From: an uncultured Porphyromonadaceae bacterium
GTDB lineage: Bacteria > Bacteroidota > Bacteroidia > Bacteroidales > Muribaculaceae
NCBI GenBank assembly: GCA_937989585.1
Contig: CALKRW010000041.1
Location: forward strand, 1 to 11,218
Length of the DNA: 11,218 nt
Direction: 5' to 3'
Every line of letters starts with the position of its first letter. Position 1 is the first letter of the stretch. Shown here one piece after another: positions 1-7,042 of this stretch. The notes under the pieces were generated by a model. It made no database searches, was not told the DNA's origin, and saw only the letters and a program-made list of their open reading frames with translations. Position numbers and translations under genes: made by a program.

Positions 1-134
1 CTCTTGTTAAGAGATACTTAACTGATAAGCCAGTCCACTTTTCGGAAGTTTGGCAGGATGCTGTTCCTATGTTGTTGACTAATAAAGAATTGCATTTTGC
101 CAGGCCAGATGGAGGAATATCCCGTAGCGGAAGA
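1..134 (+). promoter_or_regulatory. Upstream/leader region of the antiterminator gene
   Basis: This stretch is much richer in A+T than the gene that follows and looks like untranslated leader. I could not find a convincing Bacteroidales promoter (TTTG at -33 with TAnnTTTG at -7). The nearest candidate, TTTG at 49-52 with TATGTTGT at 68-75, has a wrong spacing and an imperfect -7 box. UpxY-family proteins are known to act on the 5' leader of their own operon, so recognition sequences may lie here or left of the window. One caution: the reading frame of the antiterminator has no stop from base 3 onward, so part of this could be coding. Confidence 0.35.
6..22. repeat. Short inverted repeat near left edge
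   Basis: GTTAAG (6-11) and CTTAAC (17-22) are perfect 6-bp inverted arms around a 5-base spacer. The site overlaps a second small palindrome, CTCTT/AAGAG, at 1-13. It may be a recombinase or regulator site or a leader hairpin, but arms this short also arise by chance in AT-rich DNA. Confidence 0.3.
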
Positions 135-1145
135 ATGGCATCCGAGTCACAGACAGAGACACCTCGCTGGTTCGTGCTGAACCACATAGGCCCCGCCTTT
201 CAGGACATGGCCCGCAAGGCCGTGGACAGGTTCAACACGGCCTGTAGATCCGGCCTCGAGTTATTCGCGCCGACCTATGTGGTGCGCGAGGAGAGGAACG
301 GCGAGGTGCGCATGCGCACCGTCAGCCTGACGTTCCACTATGTCTTCGTCCGCGGCACGCTTCCCGAGGTCAAGGACCTGTGCTCGCAGAGCAACGGCTT
401 CTCGTTCCTAATCGACCACGGCAACCCCGGGAGACGGTACGCCACGGTATCCGACCGCGACATGGACGGCTTCAGGACTGTCGCCCGCGCCTACCGCAAC
501 TGCCTGCCCTACTTCCCGCTCGACGGCATCGACCTCGAGGAGGGTGACCTCGTCGAGGTTGTCAACGGCGACTTTCCCGGTCTTGTCGGCACCTATATGC
601 CACGTGCAGGAAGCAACGCCGGCAACATCGTTCTCAACGTGTACAACAATGTTGGGACCATAGCCTTCAACGTCCGCGCCACCGACGTGCGCGTTCTCGA
701 GTTCTCGCGGCGCTCTACCCGCGCCAACGACCAGATCGACGCCTTCGTCCCCCATCTCCTTGAGGCCCTGCGCCACTACCACGACGACACGCCCCTTCCC
801 GCGGGCCTGATCGCCCGTCTGACGGTCTTCCGCAGCCGCATGGGGGTGGTCCGCCTGAACAACCGCAAGGTCGACGCGCGCCTCCAGGCCCTTCTCTACG
901 CCGCCGGCACAATCCTTGGTGACACCGGGGCCGCGACCGAGGCCCGCAGCCGTCTCGACACCCTCCTTCCCTCGGTGACCAGCGAGTGGACCCGCGCCAT
1001 GATAACCCTTGTCATCAGCGTCCTGACGGGCGACATCGCCACGCTAGCCGCCACCCGGGCCCGTCTCGCCGTCCCCACTTCCCGCGCCCAGCGCGCCCTC
1101 CTCGCCGAATACACACACTACACAGCGAAGGTTGTGGCCGAATAG
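135..1145 (+). CDS. upxY: UpxY-family NusG-like transcription antiterminator with long C-terminal extension
   Basis: This is a NusG paralogue expected to bind elongating RNA polymerase in the operon leader and block premature (Rho-type) termination of the long polysaccharide transcript. Residues about 12-120 match the NGN domain: they begin with a Trp-Phe-Val-Leu strand and contain the F-x-Y-V-F-V-R strand. Residues about 134-190 match a KOW domain (GDLVEVVNGDFPGLVG, then a beta-rich tail ending RVLEF). Residues 191-336 form an Ala/Arg/Leu-rich, probably helical extension that ordinary UpxY proteins of roughly 170-200 residues lack. I prefer the start at 135 because the NGN domain begins 11 residues later and G+C-rich coding composition starts there. 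An upstream ATG at 69 would add 22 residues, and the frame is open to the left edge. It stands first in the operon, 36 bases before ugd, with no upxZ following. Confidence 0.85.
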   Translation: MASESQTETPRWFVLNHIGPAFQDMARKAVDRFNTACRSGLELFAPTYVVREERNGEVRMRTVSLTFHYVFVRGTLPEVKDLCSQSNGFSFLIDHGNPGRRYATVSDRDMDGFRTVARAYRNCLPYFPLDGIDLEEGDLVEVVNGDFPGLVGTYMPRAGSNAGNIVLNVYNNVGTIAFNVRATDVRVLEFSRRSTRANDQIDAFVPHLLEALRHYHDDTPLPAGLIARLTVFRSRMGVVRLNNRKVDARLQALLYAAGTILGDTGAATEARSRLDTLLPSVTSEWTRAMITLVISVLTGDIATLAATRARLAVPTSRAQRALLAEYTHYTAKVVAE

Positions 1146-1166
1146 GCTTAACGACTCAACCTTCGC
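1125..1166 (+). repeat. 10-bp inverted repeat (RNA hairpin) spanning the upxY stop codon
   Basis: GCGAAGGTTG (1125-1134) and CAACCTTCGC (1157-1166) are perfect reverse complements around a 22-base loop that contains the upxY stop codon (1143-1145). The loop can fold further (GCC 1137-1139 with GGC 1145-1147). No T-run follows, so it is not a standard intrinsic terminator. It could be an attenuator, a pause or processing site, or a protein-binding site between the regulator and the biosynthetic genes. Confidence 0.55.
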
Positions 1167-1181
1167 ATCCAGTCCAGACAT

Positions 1182-2495
1182 ATGGAAAAGAAATACAATA
1201 TCGCCGTGGCCGGCACTGGCTATGTCGGCCTCAGCATCGCGACCCTTCTCGCCCAGCACAACCACGTGACCGCTGTTGACGTGATTCCCGAAAAGGTAGA
1301 ACTAATCAACAACCGCAAGTCGCCTATTCAGGACGAGTATATCGAGAAATACCTTGCCGAGAAACCGCTTGACCTGACATCCACTCTTGACGGCGCCTCC
1401 GCTTACAGGGACGCAGACTTCGTTGTCATCGCCGCCCCGACCAACTACGACCCGGTCAGGAATTTCTTCGACACCCACTGCATTGAGGACGTGATCGACC
1501 TCGTGCTGAGCGTGAATCCCGGTGCCGTGATGGTCATCAAGTCGACCATTCCTGTAGGATATTGCCGCTCGCTATATGTGAAATACGCCGCACGTGGTGT
1601 CAGGGAGTTCAACCTCCTGTTCTTCCCCGAGTTCCTGCGCGAGAGCAAGGCCCTGTACGACAACCTCTATCCCTCGCGCATCATCGCCGGCATGCCAAAG
1701 ATCATCGACCGTCCGGAGTTCGCCGAGGAGAACGCCGCCATTCTTGCCGTGACCGATCTTGACAGGCTGACCGAGGCGGCGCACGTCTTTGCCGGACTGC
1801 TCCAGCAGGGGGCCATAAAAGAAAATATCCCGACCCTTTACATGGGCATGAAGGAGGCCGAGGCAGTGAAACTATTCGCCAACACCTACCTTGCACTGCG
1901 CGTGAGTTACTTCAACGAACTCGACACCTACGCCGAGGTCAAGGGTCTCGACTCCCGGGCAATCATCGAGGGCATCGGCCTCGACCCGCGTATCGGCAGC
2001 CACTACAACAACCCCTCGTTCGGTTATGGCGGCTATTGCCTGCCAAAGGACACCAAACAGTTGCTCGCCAACTACGCGGACGTTCCCCAGCAGATGATGA
2101 GCGCCATCGTCGAGAGCAACCGCACCCGCAAGGACTTCATCGCCGACCAGATTCTGACCAAGGCCGGATATTATACCGCCAACAGCCAGTACAGCGCCGT
2201 GTCCGAGGCGCCATGCGTCGTCGGCGTCTACCGTCTGACAATGAAATCGAACTCCGACAACTTCCGGCAGTCGTCCATCCAGGGCGTGATGAAGCGCATC
2301 AAGGCAAAAGGGGCGCAGGTCATAGTCTACGAGCCCACGCTCGGGGATGGCTCCACCTTCTTCGGCAGCCTTGTTGTCAACGACCTGGCCCGCTTCAAGG
2401 CGATGTCCCACGCCATAGTTGCCAACCGCTATGACCCATGCCTCGATGACGTGGAGGCAAAGGTCTACACCCGCGACATCTTCCGCCGGGACTAA
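1182..2495 (+). CDS. ugd: UDP-glucose 6-dehydrogenase
   Basis: This cytoplasmic enzyme oxidises UDP-glucose to UDP-glucuronate with two NAD+. The N-terminal Rossmann domain carries the dinucleotide motif GTGYVG (residues 11-16). The STIPVG segment, FFPEFLRES, and the helix with K230 and N234 (VKLFANTY) match the family active site. FGYGGYCLPKDT carries the catalytic Cys286. A C-terminal UDP-binding domain contains GVYRLTMKSNSDNFR. At 437 residues it is longer than the compact HasB type of about 390-400, partly through an apparent insert around residues 328-343. The start gives the normal first beta strand immediately before the glycine motif. Its product is the substrate of the next gene. Base composition is G+C-rich like upxY and the epimerase. 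Confidence 0.95.
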   Translation: MEKKYNIAVAGTGYVGLSIATLLAQHNHVTAVDVIPEKVELINNRKSPIQDEYIEKYLAEKPLDLTSTLDGASAYRDADFVVIAAPTNYDPVRNFFDTHCIEDVIDLVLSVNPGAVMVIKSTIPVGYCRSLYVKYAARGVREFNLLFFPEFLRESKALYDNLYPSRIIAGMPKIIDRPEFAEENAAILAVTDLDRLTEAAHVFAGLLQQGAIKENIPTLYMGMKEAEAVKLFANTYLALRVSYFNELDTYAEVKGLDSRAIIEGIGLDPRIGSHYNNPSFGYGGYCLPKDTKQLLANYADVPQQMMSAIVESNRTRKDFIADQILTKAGYYTANSQYSAVSEAPCVVGVYRLTMKSNSDNFRQSSIQGVMKRIKAKGAQVIVYEPTLGDGSTFFGSLVVNDLARFKAMSHAIVANRYDPCLDDVEAKVYTRDIFRRD

Positions 2496-2511
2496 GCAAA
2501 ATTGAGTTATG

Positions 2512-2548
2512 GAATGCTGCATGTGGAATTAAAATGCATCAGGCATTC
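2512..2548 (+). repeat. Imperfect hairpin in the ugd-epimerase gap
   Basis: GAATGC (2512-2517) pairs with GCATTC (2543-2548), and the adjoining TGCAT (2518-2522) pairs with ATGCA (2534-2538). This makes an 11-bp stem with one 4-base bulge and an 11-base loop. It occupies half of the 72-base gap (2496-2567), the longest within the operon. No T-run follows, so termination is unlikely. A role in mRNA processing, stability or regulation of the epimerase is possible. Confidence 0.45.
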
Positions 2549-2567
2549 GGATTATACAATTTGAATC

Positions 2568-3632
2568 ATGAATTCTAAAATACTTGTGACAGGCGCTGCA
2601 GGATTCATCGGTGCGAACCTTGTGATGCGGCTGCTCGAAACAGAGCAGGCGGTCGGGATACTTGGCATCGACAGCCTCAACGACTACTACGACCCGGCGA
2701 TCAAGGACTTCCGCCTTGCCGAGATTGAGAAAACCGCCAAAGAGCATCCCGACAGCAAATGGACATTCGTCAAAGGCAATATCGCCGACACGGCTCTGAT
2801 AGACCGTCTTTTTGCAGAATTCAAGCCGGAGATAGTCGTTAACCTCGCCGCCCAGGCCGGCGTGCGTTACTCGATAACCAATCCCGACGCCTACATCGAG
2901 TCGAACCTCATAGGTTTCTACAACATCCTAGAGGCATGCCGCCATTCATACGACAACGGTGCCGGTGGTGTCCGTCACCTCGTCTATGCCTCGAGTTCCT
3001 CGGTCTATGGCTCGAACAAGAAAGTTCCTTATTCGACCGATGACAAGGTCGACAACCCGGTCTCGCTCTATGCCGCAACAAAGAAGAGCAACGAACTGAT
3101 GGCACATGCCTACTCGAAACTCTACGACATACCCTCGACCGGACTGCGCTTCTTCACAGTCTACGGCCCCGCCGGACGTCCCGACATGGCATATTTCGGC
3201 TTCACGAACAAACTTCTTAAAGGCGAGACCATCAGGATCTTCAACTACGGCAACTGCAAGCGCGACTTCACATACGTTGACGACATAGTCGAGGGAGTGA
3301 TACGCGTGATGAAGAAAGCCCCGGAACGCCGTACAGGCGAGGACGGCCTCCCCGTTCCCCCATACGCCGTCTACAACATCGGCAACAGCAACCCCGAGAA
3401 CCTCCTCGACTTCGTGCGGATACTTCAGGAAGAACTCGTCACCGCCGGAGTCCTCCCCGCCGACTACGATTTTGATGCCCACAGGGAACTCGTACCCATG
3501 CAGCCCGGCGACGTCCCCGTGACCTACGCCGACACCTCCGCCCTCGAGCGCGACTTCGGCTTCCGCCCCTCGACCCCTCTCCGCGAAGGCCTCCGCCGTT
3601 TCGCCTGTTGGTATAAGGAATTCTATATTTAA
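2568..3632 (+). CDS. UDP-glucuronate 4-epimerase (extended SDR family)
   Basis: It is expected to interconvert UDP-glucuronate and UDP-galacturonate in the cytoplasm through a 4-keto intermediate with tightly bound NAD+. The sequence shows the SDR glycine motif GAAGFIG (residues 9-15), the DYYDP segment typical of uronate epimerases, NLAAQAGVRYS, YASSSSVYG (140-148), the catalytic Y168-x3-K172 in LYAATKK, RFFTVYGPAGRPDMA, and RDFTYVDD. Length (354) is normal for LpsL/Uge/Cap1J-type enzymes. It follows ugd, which makes its substrate. G+C is high through almost the whole gene and collapses just before the stop, so this is the last gene of the left high-G+C block. Another UDP-hexose or UDP-hexosamine 4-epimerase is possible but less likely given the motifs and the neighbour. 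Confidence 0.92.
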   Translation: MNSKILVTGAAGFIGANLVMRLLETEQAVGILGIDSLNDYYDPAIKDFRLAEIEKTAKEHPDSKWTFVKGNIADTALIDRLFAEFKPEIVVNLAAQAGVRYSITNPDAYIESNLIGFYNILEACRHSYDNGAGGVRHLVYASSSSVYGSNKKVPYSTDDKVDNPVSLYAATKKSNELMAHAYSKLYDIPSTGLRFFTVYGPAGRPDMAYFGFTNKLLKGETIRIFNYGNCKRDFTYVDDIVEGVIRVMKKAPERRTGEDGLPVPPYAVYNIGNSNPENLLDFVRILQEELVTAGVLPADYDFDAHRELVPMQPGDVPVTYADTSALERDFGFRPSTPLREGLRRFACWYKEFYI

Positions 3633-3637
3633 ATTCC
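3617..3637 (+). repeat. Small inverted repeat at the epimerase stop codon
   Basis: GGAATT (3617-3622) and AATTCC (3632-3637) are 6-bp inverted arms around a 9-base spacer that includes most of the stop codon (3630-3632). It lies exactly at the switch from G+C-rich to AT-rich DNA. It is short enough to be coincidental. Confidence 0.25.
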
Positions 3638-3648
3638 GTTGACAGCAT

Positions 3649-4563
3649 ATGGTTATTATTAGAAAATTCAGAACGTTTATTCGATTAATCAAATGCCATA
3701 TTTATCAATATACAAATCAAAAAGCGCTTGCTAATGAATTGTATAAAAGCAATTTTGGCGTGGGTGTCAACTGGAGTAATCCTTCTGACATAAACGAGAA
3801 GATTAATTATATGAAATTTTATACCGACACGTCGGAATGGACAATGTTGGCTGATAAATATAGAGTAAGAGAATTCATAATCGAACGTGTTGGATCAGAA
3901 TACTTGATTCCTTTATTGGGTGTATGGGAAAAAGTAGAAGATATCGATTATTCCAAGCTACCTGATTCATTCGTTCTGAAGACTAATAATGGAGCCGGAA
4001 GCGTGTTAGTTATAAAAGATAAAAAGACCTTGGATGTCATAAAGACAGAAAAGAAACTAAAACGCTATTTAAAGACGAATTTCGGACGGATTCATGCAGA
4101 ACCTCATTACAGTAAAATAGAACCATGTATAATTGCAGAAGAATTGCTGACCGAAGTAAGTGAAGTGTCAGATTCCTTAGTAGATTACAAAATATGGTGT
4201 TTTAACGGAAAACCTTTTGGAACATGGTGTTGCTTTAATCGAAAAGGATTCCATGCTGACACCGAATGGTATGATCTTGATTGGAACTTTAGGCCAGAAT
4301 GGTCAAGATTTACGGCTTCGTATAGAAATGGTGGAGGCATAGTTCCCAAACCTAAAAACTATGACGAAATGCTTACCATAGCATCCAGGTTATCTCAAGG
4401 TTTTCCTGAAGTGCGAATCGATTTGTATAATATTGATGGGAAAATATACTTTGGTGAGATGACTTTTACATGTGCTGGAGGACATATTAATTTTTATTCT
4501 AAGGAAATACTTGAAGAATTAGGTAGAAGGACCGATTTATCAATTGCCAAAAGGATAAGATAA
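3649..4563 (+). CDS. TupA-like ATP-grasp protein, probable uronate/polysaccharide-modifying ligase
   Basis: The protein resembles the TupA-like ATP-grasp family, named after a teichuronopeptide biosynthesis protein and often loosely annotated as glycosyltransferase. Visible hallmarks are DKYRVREFI near residue 70, LIPLLGVW, the nucleotide-binding segment FVLKTNNGAGS (108-118, with K111), IIAEELL, DYKIWCFNG, and the C-terminal metal-binding region EVRIDLYNIDGKIYFGEMTF with D258 and E270. ATP-grasp enzymes usually form an amide or ester through an acyl-phosphate. I therefore infer that it joins an amino acid or similar group to a sugar carboxyl, which would fit its place after two uronate-making genes. 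The acceptor is not known from sequence. It is 304 residues long with no signal peptide, starts 16 bases after the epimerase, and is the first gene of the AT-rich block. Confidence 0.8.
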   Translation: MVIIRKFRTFIRLIKCHIYQYTNQKALANELYKSNFGVGVNWSNPSDINEKINYMKFYTDTSEWTMLADKYRVREFIIERVGSEYLIPLLGVWEKVEDIDYSKLPDSFVLKTNNGAGSVLVIKDKKTLDVIKTEKKLKRYLKTNFGRIHAEPHYSKIEPCIIAEELLTEVSEVSDSLVDYKIWCFNGKPFGTWCCFNRKGFHADTEWYDLDWNFRPEWSRFTASYRNGGGIVPKPKNYDEMLTIASRLSQGFPEVRIDLYNIDGKIYFGEMTFTCAGGHINFYSKEILEELGRRTDLSIAKRIR

Positions 4564-4578
4564 ATATTATTGTTTTGA

Positions 4579-5838
4579 ATGGTCAGTATTAGAAGAGTTA
4601 CATCTTATGGTAAAAATCTATCCATTTATTTCGGGGCCTCACTGATTCCGATGGTCCTGAATTTGGTCATCAATCCATTGGTTGCCCAGAATATGTCCCC
4701 TCGTGATTATGCAATCTCCGGATATTATTCGTCTTTTTCTACACTAATTGGCCCGATAATCTGGTTTTATTTCGTACAATTCTTTATAAAAGAATTCTTC
4801 AGAAAGGATGAAAATGAGCGTTTCAAACTGATTGCAATAATTGCAAAATCTCTGATATGGTTTTCAGGCCTTCTGGCATTCGTTTGTCTAATCTTATTTT
4901 ACATATATCTTAAATATATTAAGACAACATCAGATTTACCCATATTTCCATATTTGTTTTTAATGATCGCAGCGATTCCTCTAACCGGCTTATATAACCT
5001 TAAATTGGCAGAGGACCGTATTCAAAAAAAAGCAAAAGAATTTTTCAGATTGTCTGTAACCAATGGAATTCTTAATGTCTTATTAACCCTATTATTTGTA
5101 GTATTTTTACCTCTCGGAGCATTTGGAAAACTTCTTGCACCAATGTTGACTGCATTAGTTGTTTTTCTTTACATGCTAAGAACATACAAAAAATACCTGA
5201 GTGTTAAAATTAAGATTTCTGAATATATTCCCGTAATAAAATTTTGCTTTCCGTTGGCTCTTAGTGCCTCGCTGGGATATTTTACAAATGGTTACCCGAC
5301 AACATATCTTGAAGGATTAAATGACATTACTAGTTACGGTATCTACGTAGTGGGATATTCCATCGGTCACTATCTGATTGTTTTTTCAACCGCGGTAAAT
5401 AATACATTTCAGCCCGATTTGTATGAATCGGTTGTAAAAAAGAGATGGAAACAATATTTTCTATATGTTATCGCCCAATTAGCATTAATAGGCTGTATAG
5501 TTATAACATTCATTGTTTGTGCGCCCTTTGTAATTGACATCTTGACTGCCGGTAGGTACTCTGCCGCAACTCCTTATGCTCAGATTATCGCTTTGTCCAC
5601 ATTCACAAGTACTGTATATTTTATAATCAATAACTTCTCCATTGTAACTAATCATCCCAATTATTATTTATATACGACGATACTTGGGAGCGTTTTTATA
5701 GTCCTTACTTTGCCATGGTTTGTCTCCCATTGGGGTTTCTTTGGAGGCGCATGGCTTAATGTGATATCATTTATTGTGTCTGCATTAATTAATCTTTTAA
5801 TTCTGGCTTTAGGCAGATATATACCAATATTGAAATGA
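4579..5838 (+). CDS. wzx: Wzx-like polysaccharide repeat-unit flippase
   Basis: This integral membrane protein of 419 residues has about 12 hydrophobic segments, roughly at 13-34, 45-70, 83-110, 122-140, 160-178, 182-200, 220-238, 250-275, 295-320, 335-355, 363-382 and 388-412. The N-terminal pattern (a short basic stretch, then a membrane helix and Asn-Pro-Leu) and the FQPDLYE segment after the middle helices are typical of the PST/Wzx branch of the MOP superfamily. It should move undecaprenyl-linked repeat units across the inner membrane. It begins 15 bases after the ATP-grasp gene and overlaps the next glycosyltransferase by four bases (ATGA), suggesting translational coupling. A run of eight A at 5024-5031 lies inside the gene. 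Confidence 0.88.
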   Translation: MVSIRRVTSYGKNLSIYFGASLIPMVLNLVINPLVAQNMSPRDYAISGYYSSFSTLIGPIIWFYFVQFFIKEFFRKDENERFKLIAIIAKSLIWFSGLLAFVCLILFYIYLKYIKTTSDLPIFPYLFLMIAAIPLTGLYNLKLAEDRIQKKAKEFFRLSVTNGILNVLLTLLFVVFLPLGAFGKLLAPMLTALVVFLYMLRTYKKYLSVKIKISEYIPVIKFCFPLALSASLGYFTNGYPTTYLEGLNDITSYGIYVVGYSIGHYLIVFSTAVNNTFQPDLYESVVKKRWKQYFLYVIAQLALIGCIVITFIVCAPFVIDILTAGRYSAATPYAQIIALSTFTSTVYFIINNFSIVTNHPNYYLYTTILGSVFIVLTLPWFVSHWGFFGGAWLNVISFIVSALINLLILALGRYIPILK

Positions 5839-6992
5839 AAATTGCAGTTGTTGCGATAGCCTATAATCGACTTAATTCCATCAAGAGGCTCCTCAATTCA
5901 TTATCCGGGGCTGATTATTGCAATGAGAAGATTGATCTGATAATCAGTATAGATAAAAGTGATACAACCGTGGTCGAAGACTACGCAGACGAATATTATT
6001 GGCCATTTGGAGAGAAAATTGTACGGAAACACAAGGATAATCTCGGACTGAGAAAACACATTCTTTCACAGGGAGAGGCTTTTGAAACGTATGATGCTTT
6101 AGTCATACTTGAAGACGACATTATTGTTTCACCTGCCTTTTATAAATATGGTAAACAGGCCATTATGCAGTATTGCGACAATGACCAAATTGCTGGTATT
6201 AGTCTGTACTCCTATCCGCTTAATTATCAAAATAATAACATATTCGAACCTTATAAGACAGGTTATGATGTATATTTTATGCAAACAGCCGTGTCCTGGG
6301 GGCAAATATGGTTAAAAAACCAATGGAAAGCATTTTATAAATGGTATCTCAATAATACAGATTTTAAAATGTCGGCAGATATACCACCTGTATTGTTTAA
6401 TTGGAAAAAATCCTGGCTTAAATATCACACTCGTTATTGTATAGAAAATGATAAATATTTTGTCTTTCCATATTATTCATTTTCATCGAATTGTTGCGAT
6501 ATTGGGGTTCATGCAATTGCAAAATATAATAGTTACCAAACTGTATTGCAAACAGATCTGAGAAGATCATTAATTCTTCCAAAATTATTAGACGATGCGG
6601 CATGTTATGATAGTTTTTTTGAAAATATAGCGTGTTATAATGCTTTAGGCATGAATAAAAATATATTGTGTCTAGACATCAACGGTCAACATAAAGAATA
6701 TCATAAAAGATATATTTTAACAACCAAACTGCTAAATTATAAAATACTCAAAAGTTATGGTTTATTTTTAAGGCCAATTGAGGCTAATGTTCTTGCCGAT
6801 ATTAATGGCAATGAGATTTATCTATATGATAGTTCGAGTCCCCAAAAGAATATTAATTGTAATAATAAAGATTCTTTAAAAAAGTATAATTTACGATTAA
6901 TTTCCTGGGCGACTGTACTTAACTACGTTGGAGTAAAATCGTTTGCGTCTGATATCATAAAGGGCCTCAAGAAGAGAATAAATATAAAATAA
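5835..6992 (+). CDS. Glycosyltransferase, GT2/GNT-I-like (GT-A fold)
   Basis: The N-terminus (KIAVVAIAYNRLNSIKRLLNSL) is a GT-A fold nucleotide-sugar entry strand. It is followed by IISIDKSD, a GLRKHIL segment, and LVILEDDIIVSPAFYKY, whose acidic triad E93-D94-D95 would be the metal-binding DXD equivalent. The EDD followed by SP-x-F-Y resembles eukaryotic GNT-I (GT13) and related bacterial transferases more than ordinary GT2 enzymes. The WGQIWLKNQW segment in the second half of the domain fits the acceptor side. Residues about 270-385 are AT-rich, Asn/Lys/Tyr-rich and unrecognised. It should add one sugar of the repeat unit at the cytoplasmic face; donor and acceptor cannot be read from the sequence. 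Its start overlaps the wzx stop codon. Confidence 0.82.
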   Translation: MKIAVVAIAYNRLNSIKRLLNSLSGADYCNEKIDLIISIDKSDTTVVEDYADEYYWPFGEKIVRKHKDNLGLRKHILSQGEAFETYDALVILEDDIIVSPAFYKYGKQAIMQYCDNDQIAGISLYSYPLNYQNNNIFEPYKTGYDVYFMQTAVSWGQIWLKNQWKAFYKWYLNNTDFKMSADIPPVLFNWKKSWLKYHTRYCIENDKYFVFPYYSFSSNCCDIGVHAIAKYNSYQTVLQTDLRRSLILPKLLDDAACYDSFFENIACYNALGMNKNILCLDINGQHKEYHKRYILTTKLLNYKILKSYGLFLRPIEANVLADINGNEIYLYDSSSPQKNINCNNKDSLKKYNLRLISWATVLNYVGVKSFASDIIKGLKKRINIK

Positions 6993-7042
6993 GGCTGGTA
7001 TAATTACCCAATTTGATAAATCAATATCAATACAACATATAG

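Noticed and set aside
1872..2522. Long open frame on the - strand opposite ugd (216 codons)
   Set aside because: It lies wholly against a well-supported gene in G+C-rich DNA, where antisense frames stay open by codon bias. Its translation is Val/Gly/Ala-rich low-information sequence with no recognisable motif.
2555..2563. TACAATTTG as a possible Bacteroidales -7 promoter box before the epimerase
   Set aside because: The spacing inside the motif is one base too long, and a transcript starting from it would begin at or after the ATG at 2568.
3639..3644. TTGACA resembling a sigma-70 -35 box in the gap before the ATP-grasp gene
   Set aside because: Bacteroidales primary promoters use TTTG/TAnnTTTG elements, no matching -10 box lies at the right distance, and the position is only a few bases before a start codon.
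2946..3692. Long open frame on the - strand opposite the 4-epimerase (248 codons)
   Set aside because: It is an antisense shadow of an unmistakable SDR enzyme, with no family features and no independent start context.
7013..7030. TTGAT/ATCAA inverted repeat in the 50-base gap before wzy
   Set aside because: The arms are only five bases with a two-base or ambiguous loop in very AT-rich DNA; chance is the simplest explanation.
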